A stretch of DNA of 64,000 nucleotides, taken from Polaromonas sp. (GTDB lineage: Bacteria > Pseudomonadota > Gammaproteobacteria > Burkholderiales > Burkholderiaceae_C). Location of the stretch: NCBI GenBank assembly GCA_021153985.1, contig JAJKJM010000041.1:1-64000 (forward strand), read 5' to 3'. A program made the translations under genes and the position numbers. The stretch's first letter is position 1; every line of letters starts with the position of its first letter. The notes below the pieces were generated by a model. It was not told the DNA's origin and did not search any database. It saw nothing but the letters and a program-made list of their open reading frames with translations. Below are positions 51,030 through 59,458 of this stretch, one piece after another.

Positions 51030-53167
51030 ACGGCGACGCTCTGCGCACCCTCGCGCGGGAAGCCGGCATTGCCGTGCAATGGACTGACGCGTTCGGCCAG
51101 GAGCAACAGGTGCAGGATGAATCGCTGCGCGCGATACTCAGCGCGCTCCAGCTTCCGGCCGGCGATACCGGGCAATGCAAGGAGAGCCTTGCGCTGCTGC
51201 GCCGCCAGCCAGGACGCGCTCAGTGGCCGCCGCTGGTGATCGGCACCACAGGCCGGCCGGTCGCGCTCCCGGGCCATTTGCCGGCCGGCGCACGTTACCG
51301 GCTGCACCTTGAAGGCGGCACCACGGTGGAAGGCCGGCTGGAACAAGGGCAAGAAAGCGGCGCCCGGCTGCCGGCCCAGCAAACCCCGGGGTATCACACG
51401 CTGGAAGCGGGTGGCCGGCGTTGCCTGCTCGCCATCGCACCGCAGCGTTGCTTCAGCCTGGCAGATGCCGCGGTGCGCCACGGCGCGGCCGGCGCCGCGC
51501 TGCCCTGGGGCCTGGTGGCCCAGATTTACAGCTTGCGTTGCACCGGTGACGCAGGCCTGGCCAGCTTCAGCGCACTGGAATCGCTTGCACGCGCCGCCGC
51601 CAGGCAAGGCGCGTCGGCGCTGGCGGTGAGCCCGCTGCACGCCATGTTCTGCGCGGCGCCTGAACGCTTCAGCCCGTATGCGCCCTCAAGCCGGATGTTT
51701 TTGAATGTGCTGCACCTGGACCCCGCGCGGGTGCTCGGCCAGGCGGCCCTGGAACAGGCCATTGCCGAACTGCCCGGCTGTGCCCAGGCCCTGGCCCGGC
51801 TGGAACAGGCCGACCTGGTGGACTGGCCGCAAGCGGCAAGCTGGCGGCTTCGCCTGTTGCGGATTTTGTTTGACCGCTGGCATCAGGCACCCGCGCCGGA
51901 GCGGGAAAGCTTCAGGCAGTTTTGCGATCACGGCGGACAAGACCTGCTGGACCACGCCCGTTACGAAGCCCTGGACGCATGGCTGCGGCAGCAGCGGCCT
52001 GCCGTGGAAGGCAGCGACTGGCGGCAATGGCCCGAGGCCCTGCGCGACCCGCACGGGCAGGCTGTCAGGGACTTCGCCCGCGACCACGCCGAGGCGGTGG
52101 ACTTCCACCGTTTTCTGCAATGGCAGGCGCAGCTGGCGCGCGGGCGCGTGCAGCGCGAGGCCCGCGACGCGGGCATGGCCGTGGGCCTGATTGCCGACCT
52201 CGCGGTGGGCGCCGACCCGGGCGGAAGCCAGGCCTGGGGATTGCAGCCGGCCATGCTCCGAGGCTTGACGGTAGGCGCTCCACCCGACCTGCTGGCACCG
52301 CAAGGCCAGAACTGGGGATTGGGCGCACTGTCGCCGCGCGCATTGCGGGAGCAGGGCTTCGCACCCTGGCTGGCCATGTTGCGCGCCAACATGGCACACA
52401 GCGGCGGCATCCGCATCGACCACGTGCTCGGGCTGCGCCGGCTGTGGCTGGTGCCTGAAGGCGCGCCGTCATCGGCCGGAGCCTACCTGCACTTCCCCTT
52501 GCAGGATTTGCTGCGGCTGACGGCCCTCGAAAGCCTGCGCCACCAGGCTGTGGTGATTGGTGAAGACCTGGGCACGGTGCCGCAGGGCTTTTCGCAGCAG
52601 TTGGCGGAGGCCGGCGTGCTGGGCATACGCGCGCTCTGGTTCCAGCGCGAGGGGCCTGATTTTCTGCCGCCGCAGGCTTGGCCGGCGTCGGCGATCGCCA
52701 CCACCTCCACGCACGACCTGTGCACCGTTGCCGGCTGGTGGGCCGGGCGCGACATCACGCGGCGCGAAGCACTGGGACTGCTCGGGACTGAGCCCGGCGC
52801 GGCAAGTGCCGCGCGCAAGGAACGCGAAGCAGACAAAGCCGCGTTACAGGAGACGTTGAAGGAAGCGCTGCAAGACGCCGCCGCGGCGGAGGGTCCGGCC
52901 GAAGAACCGCCGCTGGGCGCGGTGCTGGCCTATGTGGGCAGCACGCCCGCGCCGCTGGTGCTGGCGCCGCTTGAGGATGTGCTGGGCGTGGTCGAGCAGC
53001 CGAACCTGCCGGGCACCGTGGAAGGCCATCCGAACTGGCGCCAGCGCCTGCCGCAGGACGCGGCCGTGATGCTCGATGCGCCGCCGGTCCGGCAGCGGCT
53101 CGTGCAGCTGGCCGCTGCGCGGCGCAAGGCTGCGGCCAACCCACCGCACGCGAAGGCCGCCGAATGA
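51026..53167 (+). CDS. malQ: 4-alpha-glucanotransferase
   Basis: 'WGLVAQIYSLRCTGDAGLASFSALESLARAAARQGASALAVSPLHAMF', 'GGIRIDHVLGLRRLWLVPEG', 'VIGEDLGTVP', 'TSTHDLCTVAGWW'. Confidence 0.95.
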   Translation: MNGDALRTLAREAGIAVQWTDAFGQEQQVQDESLRAILSALQLPAGDTGQCKESLALLRRQPGRAQWPPLVIGTTGRPVALPGHLPAGARYRLHLEGGTTVEGRLEQGQESGARLPAQQTPGYHTLEAGGRRCLLAIAPQRCFSLADAAVRHGAAGAALPWGLVAQIYSLRCTGDAGLASFSALESLARAAARQGASALAVSPLHAMFCAAPERFSPYAPSSRMFLNVLHLDPARVLGQAALEQAIAELPGCAQALARLEQADLVDWPQAASWRLRLLRILFDRWHQAPAPERESFRQFCDHGGQDLLDHARYEALDAWLRQQRPAVEGSDWRQWPEALRDPHGQAVRDFARDHAEAVDFHRFLQWQAQLARGRVQREARDAGMAVGLIADLAVGADPGGSQAWGLQPAMLRGLTVGAPPDLLAPQGQNWGLGALSPRALREQGFAPWLAMLRANMAHSGGIRIDHVLGLRRLWLVPEGAPSSAGAYLHFPLQDLLRLTALESLRHQAVVIGEDLGTVPQGFSQQLAEAGVLGIRALWFQREGPDFLPPQAWPASAIATTSTHDLCTVAGWWAGRDITRREALGLLGTEPGAASAARKEREADKAALQETLKEALQDAAAAEGPAEEPPLGAVLAYVGSTPAPLVLAPLEDVLGVVEQPNLPGTVEGHPNWRQRLPQDAAVMLDAPPVRQRLVQLAAARRKAAANPPHAKAAE

Positions 53168-55944
53168 ATACTCCGCGCGCGACGGTGCGGCTGCAACTGC
53201 ACCGCGATTTCGGCTTCGACGCGGCGGCAGCCTGCGTCGGCTATTACGCGGAGCTCGGCATCAGCCACTACTACCTCTCCCCGGTCTGGGCGGCCCGGCC
53301 GGGGTCCATGCATGGCTACGACGTGGTCGACCCGACGCGCATCAACCCCGAACTGGGCGGCGAGGCGGCATTGATGCGCCTCGTTAAAAACTTGCGCCAG
53401 GCCGGCATGGGACTGGTGGTCGACCTGGTGCCCAACCACATGGGCATCGCGGGCGGCGCCAACCGCTATTGGGACAGCGTGCTGGCCTGGGGCCGGGGCA
53501 GCCCGTGGGCCGGCTGGTTCGACATCGACTGGGAAGTGGCCGACCCGCGGCTGCACGGCAAGCTGCTGTGGCCGGTGCTGGGTGAACCCTGCGATGAGGC
53601 GCTGGCGGCCGGCCACCTCGCGCTTCACTTTGAAGGCCGCGAAGGTCTGGCGCTGGCCTACCGGAACAGCCTGCGGCTTCCACTCAACGCGGCCAGCCAG
53701 GCAGAACTGCTGGCGCCCCTGCCCGTGTTTGCGGAGGTGGCCGTCACGCTGGCGCAAGCCACGCCCGCGACGGCTCCGCCAATTTACGCCGGGCTGGCAG
53801 ACTTGGTGGCGGGCAAGGAGGGTCGCGCCGCGAAGGACACATTGCTGGCCGGCTGCAACTCCAAAAACCTGGCTGGCCGGCGGCGGCTGCAAGCCTTGCT
53901 CGCACGCCAGCACTACCGGCTCAGCTGGTGGCGCAACGCCGCTGAAGAAATCAACTGGCGGCGGTTTTTTGAAGTGGCCGAACTGGCCGGGGTGCGCGTC
54001 GAGGCCGATGAGGTGTTCGAGGCCACGCACGCGCTGCTTTTTACTTTGTATGAGCGCGGCCTCATTGACGGCGTGCGCATAGACCATATCGACGGCCTGG
54101 CCGAGCCCGGCGCCTATGTGCGCAAACTGCGGCAACGCCTGGCCGGGCTGCAGGCCGCACGGCCCGCGCCGCTGGACGCCGAACCCGCCTGGATCGTCGT
54201 TGAAAAAATACTGTCCCCCGGGGAGGTCTTGCCCTCGAGCTGGGACATAGACGGAACCACGGGCTACGACTTCATGGACCAGGCAGGCGCGCTGCTGCAC
54301 TATGGCAAAGGCGAACTCGTGCTGCGATCGCTATGGGCCGAACTGACCGGCGACACACGCGCGCTGGACGGGCATGTGCAGGCGGCGCGGCTGCAGTTGC
54401 TGGCGGAGAACTTCGGCGGTGAGTTTGAGGGCCTGGTGCGCGCACTGCATGCCTGCGCGATGGACGCGCCGCTGGGCGGGCGCGATCTTTCCCCCAACGC
54501 CATACGGCGTGTGCTGCGGGCGGTGCTGGGAGCTTTCAGGCGCTACCGCAGTTATGGGCCTGAAGACGCCGGCGCCGCAGCCGATGCGTTGCAGGCGGCG
54601 CGCGCCATCCTGGCCGCACCCGATCACGCACTGCTCGATGAACTGGCGCGCTGGCTGCAGCTGTGCCCCGGAGAGGATGCGACGGAGGCGGTCAGCAGCC
54701 GGGCGCAAGCGCTGGCCCTGCGGCGTTTTCGCCAGCTGACGCCGCCGCTGGCCGCCAAGTCGGTGGAGGACACGGCTTTTTACCGCTACGGCCCGCTGCT
54801 CTCGCGCAATGAGGTCGGCTCTTACCCGCTGGACCCGGCGCCCGATGCGGCCGCTTTTCACGAGGCCATGGTGCAGCGCGCGAGCGCCTGGCCGCGTGCC
54901 ATGCTGGCCACCGCGACGCACGACCACAAGCGCGGCGAAGACGCGCGTGCGCGCATCGCGGTGCTCAGCGAAGTGCCGGACCTTTGGGAGCAAACGCTGC
55001 GCAAATGGGTTGCCGGCCATGCCGCTTTGCGTACGCGTCTTTCCCGGCCGGGGCAGGAGGCATTGACAGCCCCAGTGCCCGCCGACCAGCTCATGCTGTA
55101 CCAGACACTGGTGGGTGCCTGGCCGGCTGGCCTGTCCACCGGCGACAGCCAGGGCGTTGCCGCATTGGCAAAACGCGTGGCCGGCTGGCAACAAAAAGCC
55201 CTGCGTGAAGCCAAGCTGTACAGCAGCTGGATGCTGCCCCAGCCGGACTACGAAGACGCGTGCGAGCGCTTTCTGATGGAACTGTTGCAAGGCAAGGCCA
55301 GCCAGGACTTTCTGGGGCAACTGGCGGGCTTGCTTGAGTTGCTCGCGCCGGCGGCCCGCTGCAACAGCCTGGCGCAAACACTGCTGCGCCTGACCTGCCC
55401 CGGTGTGCCCGATCTTTACCAGGGATGCGAACTGGCGGACTTCAGCCTGGTCGACCCGGACAATCGCCGCCGCGTCGACATGGCGGTGCGGCAGGCGGGA
55501 TTGGAACTGCCGTGGCGGCCGGCGCAGGACTGGCGAACCGACACCTTGCTCAATGACAAACAGGTGCTGATACGCCAAACCCTCGAACTCAGGCGGTGCC
55601 ATCCGGCGGTGTTCTGCGGCGGCGATTACCTGCCGCTGCATGTGACTGGCCCGGCGGCCGGCCACGTGCTGGCCTTCGCGCGGCAGGCGGCGGGCGCCAC
55701 GGCCATCACCGCGGTTTTACGCCATACGGCGCGGCTTGCGCGTTTCCTCGATGACGCAGGCTGGGCCGGCACGCGCATTGAACTTCCCGCCGCCGCGCAG
55801 GGCGCGCAGTGGTCAGATGCGCTCAACGGCCGGGTGCATGTTCCTGGCCCGGGCGGTCTTTCAGTGGCCACGGTGTTTGCCGGGGCGCCTGTCGCACTAT
55901 GGATCTCTCACGCCGCAGAAAGCGGGTCTGTTGCGGGGCATTGA
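53164..55944 (+). CDS. treY: Malto-oligosyltrehalose synthase
   Basis: 'RATVRLQLHRDFGFDAAAACVGYYAELGISHYYLSPVWAARPGSMHGYDVVDPTRINPELGG', 'IDGVRIDHIDGLAEP', 'LATATHDHKRGEDARARI'. Confidence 0.96.
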   Translation: MNTPRATVRLQLHRDFGFDAAAACVGYYAELGISHYYLSPVWAARPGSMHGYDVVDPTRINPELGGEAALMRLVKNLRQAGMGLVVDLVPNHMGIAGGANRYWDSVLAWGRGSPWAGWFDIDWEVADPRLHGKLLWPVLGEPCDEALAAGHLALHFEGREGLALAYRNSLRLPLNAASQAELLAPLPVFAEVAVTLAQATPATAPPIYAGLADLVAGKEGRAAKDTLLAGCNSKNLAGRRRLQALLARQHYRLSWWRNAAEEINWRRFFEVAELAGVRVEADEVFEATHALLFTLYERGLIDGVRIDHIDGLAEPGAYVRKLRQRLAGLQAARPAPLDAEPAWIVVEKILSPGEVLPSSWDIDGTTGYDFMDQAGALLHYGKGELVLRSLWAELTGDTRALDGHVQAARLQLLAENFGGEFEGLVRALHACAMDAPLGGRDLSPNAIRRVLRAVLGAFRRYRSYGPEDAGAAADALQAARAILAAPDHALLDELARWLQLCPGEDATEAVSSRAQALALRRFRQLTPPLAAKSVEDTAFYRYGPLLSRNEVGSYPLDPAPDAAAFHEAMVQRASAWPRAMLATATHDHKRGEDARARIAVLSEVPDLWEQTLRKWVAGHAALRTRLSRPGQEALTAPVPADQLMLYQTLVGAWPAGLSTGDSQGVAALAKRVAGWQQKALREAKLYSSWMLPQPDYEDACERFLMELLQGKASQDFLGQLAGLLELLAPAARCNSLAQTLLRLTCPGVPDLYQGCELADFSLVDPDNRRRVDMAVRQAGLELPWRPAQDWRTDTLLNDKQVLIRQTLELRRCHPAVFCGGDYLPLHVTGPAAGHVLAFARQAAGATAITAVLRHTARLARFLDDAGWAGTRIELPAAAQGAQWSDALNGRVHVPGPGGLSVATVFAGAPVALWISHAAESGSVAGH

Positions 55945-55969
55945 AAGGCTTCGTAACAAACGAGGCGCG

Positions 55970-56001
55970 GTCCTACAAAAAATAACTTGACGCGGTATTA
56001 A
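55970..56001 (+). promoter_or_regulatory. GTCCTACA element with candidate -10 (TATTAA) upstream of DUF3606 gene
   Basis: GTCCTACA (55970-55977), 18-nt spacer, TATTAA (55996-56001). Confidence 0.4.
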
Positions 56002-56026
56002 CTTGCTCTCTCAGACGGAGAAACCC

Positions 56027-56239
56027 ATGACCGAGGCCCACCTTAAACCCAACAGCCGCGACCGGCAGCGGATCAACGCTTCGGACGGCTATGAACTGAA
56101 CTACTGGACGCGCCAGCTGCGGTGCACCGAGCAGGAGTTGCGCTCGGCCATCACCGTCGCAGGCCCGGAAATCAGTGCTGTACGCAGCTACCTGCAGAGA
56201 AAACGCCAGCGCGGAGACGACAACCTGTTGTGCGCCTGA
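56027..56239 (+). CDS. DUF3606 domain-containing small protein
   Basis: 'RDRQRINASDGYELNYWTRQLRCTEQELRSAITVAGPEISAVRSYLQRKR'; ACGGAGA upstream RBS. Confidence 0.88.
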   Translation: MTEAHLKPNSRDRQRINASDGYELNYWTRQLRCTEQELRSAITVAGPEISAVRSYLQRKRQRGDDNLLCA

Positions 56240-56257
56240 CCATCGCAGTGTGTTTTC

Positions 56258-56284
56258 AAAAAGGGGCCTCAGGCCCCTTTTTGT
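56258..56284. terminator. Bidirectional terminator between DUF3606 and GFA genes
   Basis: AAAAAGGGGCCTCAGGCCCCTTTTTG between convergent genes. Confidence 0.9.
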
Positions 56285-56313
56285 TGACTGTCCCGGCAGA
56301 GTTTGCCGCCGCG

Positions 56314-56715
56314 TCAGTCCTTTTCATGCCGTGGCACCGCAGCAATGTTTTCTGTCCACGGCAAAGCGGACCGGCACCACTTCTGCGCCGTCGGCACCAG
56401 CGCCTGCCGCTCCGCAATGCATCCCACCCTGAGCCCGTAAATGTCCGGGTGGTCCGCCGCGTAGGTGTACAGCGACGACCCGCAGGCCGGGCAGAACGCC
56501 TGGGCACGCCTTGCGCCGTTGTCGCCGGTTTTCACATAAATGGTGGGCTTGCCTGCTACGAGGCGAAATGAACCCTCTCGCGCCGGTACAGACACGCGGA
56601 AAGCGGAACCGGTCAGGTTCTGGCAATCCGTGCAATGGCAGATGGTGGTCTGCTGCGGGTCAACTTCGGCTTCGAACCGGATGTTTTCGCAGTGGCAGCT
56701 TCCGTGAACCTGCAT
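56314..56715 (-). CDS. GFA family protein (glutathione-dependent formaldehyde-activating/CENP-V fold)
   Basis: 'GSCHCENIRFEAEVDPQQTTICHCTDCQNLTGSAFRVSV', 'FCPACGSSLY'. Confidence 0.93.
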   Translation of the reverse strand: MQVHGSCHCENIRFEAEVDPQQTTICHCTDCQNLTGSAFRVSVPAREGSFRLVAGKPTIYVKTGDNGARRAQAFCPACGSSLYTYAADHPDIYGLRVGCIAERQALVPTAQKWCRSALPWTENIAAVPRHEKD

Positions 56716-56721
56716 AGTTCC

Positions 56722-56766
56722 CTACTCCCTCTACTCCCTCTACTCCCTCTACTCCCTCTACTCGCT
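56722..56766. repeat. 9-bp minisatellite (CTACTCCCT x4 plus one variant)
   Basis: 56722-56757 four perfect CTACTCCCT units, then CTACTCGCT covering the VOC stop codon. Confidence 0.95.
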
Positions 56767-57141
56767 CCAGGTGTTCGCGCCGCTGTCGAAATCGCTGCGC
56801 TGCGGGCGCACCACGCAAAAGCGTTGACCGGTTGGCGCCTCCATCACCCACCACCGCTTGACCTGCGCGACACGCCGCGCGCCCAGGCCCTCGAGCCGCT
56901 GGACCTCCGCGTCGATATCGTCCGTCTCGATGTCGATGTGCACGCGGCTGGGGTGTGAAACGGATTGCACCAGCACAGTCACCTCGCCAGGCGGAGTGTC
57001 CAGCTGGCGGTAGTTCGGATTGTCAGGATCGGGGAGTTTTGCAGCGGTGCAACCCAGTGCCTTCGACCAGAAGGCGGCAGCCGTATCCAGTTCTTCGGTC
57101 TGGCAGTCGATGACGATCGTTCCGAGCCGGCTTTTGTGCAT
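56758..57141 (-). CDS. VOC family protein (glyoxalase-like)
   Basis: 'IVIDCQTEELDTAAAFWSKALGC', 'HIDIETDDIDAEVQRLEGLGARRV', 'APTGQRFCVVRPQ'. Confidence 0.92.
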   Translation of the reverse strand: MHKSRLGTIVIDCQTEELDTAAAFWSKALGCTAAKLPDPDNPNYRQLDTPPGEVTVLVQSVSHPSRVHIDIETDDIDAEVQRLEGLGARRVAQVKRWWVMEAPTGQRFCVVRPQRSDFDSGANTWSE

Positions 57142-57155
57142 CTTCCCCGCCCGCC

Positions 57156-57764
57156 TTATTGCAGTGCCCCGAAATCCGACGCTTTGTACATCGCCTGCAC
57201 GATGTCGTCCGTTGCCATCTTCAGGGCCGACACATCCATGAGGGCCAGGCGAATCTGCTTTTCCCCGGCTGGGCCATTGACGATGGAATGGGCCTGCATG
57301 TTGACAAACCTGGGAAGTGTCCTGGAAGGAAGCAACTCGATGTCCCGGGCGAACACGTCGTCCTGGCTTTCTCCGGCGGCGGCCAGAAAGTCATCCAGCC
57401 GCGCCACACAGCTGTCCTTGACAAAATCGCGCAGCTTGCGGCCCACCAGCACCTGCGCTTTCTGGTCCAGCAATCTGGCCGCGCATTTGTTGGACTCAAA
57501 AATGGTGCCGCGCCTGGAAAGCGTCAGGTAGCCCACCGGCGCGAACTCAAACAGATCCTGGTATTTGGTGCGCAGCGCATCCGCCTGGGCGAGCGTCTGT
57601 TGCAAGGTCTCGGTTTGTATCTGCAGTTCAATCTGGTGCACTTGCAGCTCATGGATCAGCTTGAGCTGGTCAACGCCTTCCGGCGGCTGGGCCCATGATT
57701 TTCTGGACGCCAGTTGCATTTCAGCTGCGCTGCGCAGCGAGGCGGTCGCCGGTTGGGTTTGCAT
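57156..57764 (-). CDS. PAS domain protein without recognisable output domain
   Basis: Coiled coil 'LQVHQIELQIQTETLQQTLAQADALRTKYQDLFEFAPVGYLTLSRRGTIFESNKCAARLL' leading into PAS. Confidence 0.85.
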   Translation of the reverse strand: MQTQPATASLRSAAEMQLASRKSWAQPPEGVDQLKLIHELQVHQIELQIQTETLQQTLAQADALRTKYQDLFEFAPVGYLTLSRRGTIFESNKCAARLLDQKAQVLVGRKLRDFVKDSCVARLDDFLAAAGESQDDVFARDIELLPSRTLPRFVNMQAHSIVNGPAGEKQIRLALMDVSALKMATDDIVQAMYKASDFGALQ

Positions 57765-57894
57765 GGATTCCCTCTCCTTGGAGTCGTAAAAAAGGATATC
57801 TTTTTTAACAAATCCAGGGCTTTGATACAAGGTGCCGGGCCCGCGCAAATGTTTCCGGATGTGGCCGGGGCGGGGTAAATCTTTTTCAGCAGAT

Positions 57895-58899
57895 CTACAC
57901 CAATGGGCCATCGCCTGAGCCTATTCCGCTTTCAATCAGCTGCTCAATTTGCCTGGCCTGCTCGCGGGCTTTGTCGGCCTCCATCGACGCCCGGTGCGCT
58001 GCTGCGGCGTCGCCTTTTTCCTGGCAGTCCGCTGACAGTTTTCGCATCGCCTGTTCAAGGTCCTGCAAGGCCCGTACCGAGTTCCACACAGCAGATTCCG
58101 TCGTATTGACCTGCTCATGAACCAGGCTTTTCAAGGTGTAACTATGTCCGGTGTGGCAGCGGAATCTCACCGGTTTTTTGTCATGCAGCTCCCAGAGAAC
58201 GCCCTTGCATTCGGGGCAGACGATGGTTGAGGGCGAACCGATATCCTGAAGTTTTTCAGCCATGGTCCCTTCTCCTGTGCTGGTCAGATGTTCGGTCAGC
58301 AGGTCTGCCGGCGCGGGCGTGGCCCGCGGCTTGACGGCTTGTCCGGCAAGTTGCCCGAGTTGATGCGCCAGAGCGCCCACGCCGGCGCAATGGTCGACCT
58401 CCACATTGGCCAGGGCGGAAAGTGGCATGCTGTCCGCCTCTGCTTCTTTCGGGTCCTGCGCCATCGCGATACCTCCGCAGCGCTTGATGGCGCGCAGGCC
58501 CGCTGTGCCATCGTCGAGGTAGCCGCTCAGCACGATGCCGATCACGCGCCCGTCCCGGTTCAGCGCGGCCGACCTGAACAGGGGATCAATCGCCGGCCTG
58601 GTGTGGTTCTCTTTGGGCCCGCGGCTAAGGCGCACCTTGCCCTCTTCAAGCAGCATGTGATGGTCGGGCGGCGCAATATAAATCCGTCCCGGCTGGGGGA
58701 TCTCGCCGTCTTGCGCATGAGCGGCCTGCAGCGGGCCGCTGGCGCTCAGGATGCGCGGCAGGTTGCTGCTTCGCGCGCCGATATGCAAGACAACAAACAC
58801 CGCAGCCGGCAAATCCGGCGGAAGGGAGCGGCATAAATCAGACAAGGCCGTGACACCCCCGCCGGAAGCCCCGATCACGATGGTGTCGCGATGGTTCAT
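57895..58899 (-). CDS. CheB methylesterase-domain protein (no receiver domain) with Zn-ribbon-like C-terminus
   Basis: 'IVIGASGGGVTALSDLCRSLPPDLPAAVFVVLHIG', 'YIAPPDHHMLLEEGKVRLSRGPKENHTRPAIDPLFRSAAL', 'VLSGYLDDGTAGLRAIKRCGG'; C-terminal 'CPECKGVLWE...RFRCHTGHSY'. Confidence 0.9.
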   Translation of the reverse strand: MNHRDTIVIGASGGGVTALSDLCRSLPPDLPAAVFVVLHIGARSSNLPRILSASGPLQAAHAQDGEIPQPGRIYIAPPDHHMLLEEGKVRLSRGPKENHTRPAIDPLFRSAALNRDGRVIGIVLSGYLDDGTAGLRAIKRCGGIAMAQDPKEAEADSMPLSALANVEVDHCAGVGALAHQLGQLAGQAVKPRATPAPADLLTEHLTSTGEGTMAEKLQDIGSPSTIVCPECKGVLWELHDKKPVRFRCHTGHSYTLKSLVHEQVNTTESAVWNSVRALQDLEQAMRKLSADCQEKGDAAAAHRASMEADKAREQARQIEQLIESGIGSGDGPLV

Positions 58900-58963
58900 G
58901 CTATAAAATCAGTAGCGCCATGTCTATGCAGATATTGGGCTAGAGGCCAATTTTGTTCATAAA
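58900..58963 (+). repeat. 64-bp interspersed repeat, copy R7, abutting cheB start codon
   Basis: gctataaaatcagtagcgcc...gatattgggctagaggccaattttgttcataaa; 47/64 ungapped identities to R6. Confidence 0.8.
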
Positions 58964-58970
58964 ACAGGAT

Positions 58971-59348
58971 TTACGGGCTGCCCGGGAAATTGCCGAAGCT
59001 CCCCAACGCGACAAGGATCAAACCCACCGCCGCCAAAACGCCGTGTATGACGATGGGAGGTATCGGCAGCGGCAACAGCCTGGCCTGAAACGTCAGGTTG
59101 AGATACAGCCCCACCCCCGCGGCCGTCAGCAAAAACAGCACGCCAATCACCAGGATTTTGGGAAGGCCCACGGTGAAAGCCGCATACAACAGGAGTGTCA
59201 GTCCCGCAGCCGCCAGAAAACCGTGCCCCATGGCCATCCAGGCGGGCGGCCTGTCCACTTTGGCCCGTACAGCCGCCATGGCAAGCCCTCCCAACGCCGT
59301 CAGAAAAATCAGCACTGCAGCAGTCTTGATCAGGGCGTTGGGGCTCAT
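58971..59348 (-). CDS. Hypothetical small membrane protein (four predicted TM segments)
   Basis: MSPNALIKTAAVLIFLTALGGLAMAAVRAKVDRPPAWMAMGHGFLAAAGLTLLLYAAF...: four hydrophobic stretches. Confidence 0.75.
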   Translation of the reverse strand: MSPNALIKTAAVLIFLTALGGLAMAAVRAKVDRPPAWMAMGHGFLAAAGLTLLLYAAFTVGLPKILVIGVLFLLTAAGVGLYLNLTFQARLLPLPIPPIVIHGVLAAVGLILVALGSFGNFPGSP

Positions 59349-59396
59349 GGTGGACTCCTTTTTCGCGAAAATAAATCACCTTCATGAGAGAGATAT

Positions 59397-59404
59397 GTAG
59401 GACA
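59397..59404 (-). promoter_or_regulatory. GTCCTACA element upstream of small membrane protein
   Basis: Minus strand GTCCTACATATCTC..., ends 49 nt before the 59348 start codon. Confidence 0.35.
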
Positions 59405-59458
59405 ACTCGCCCTGCTCATCCCGACGAAATCTGATGATGAAAATCCGCCGGTTTCAGC

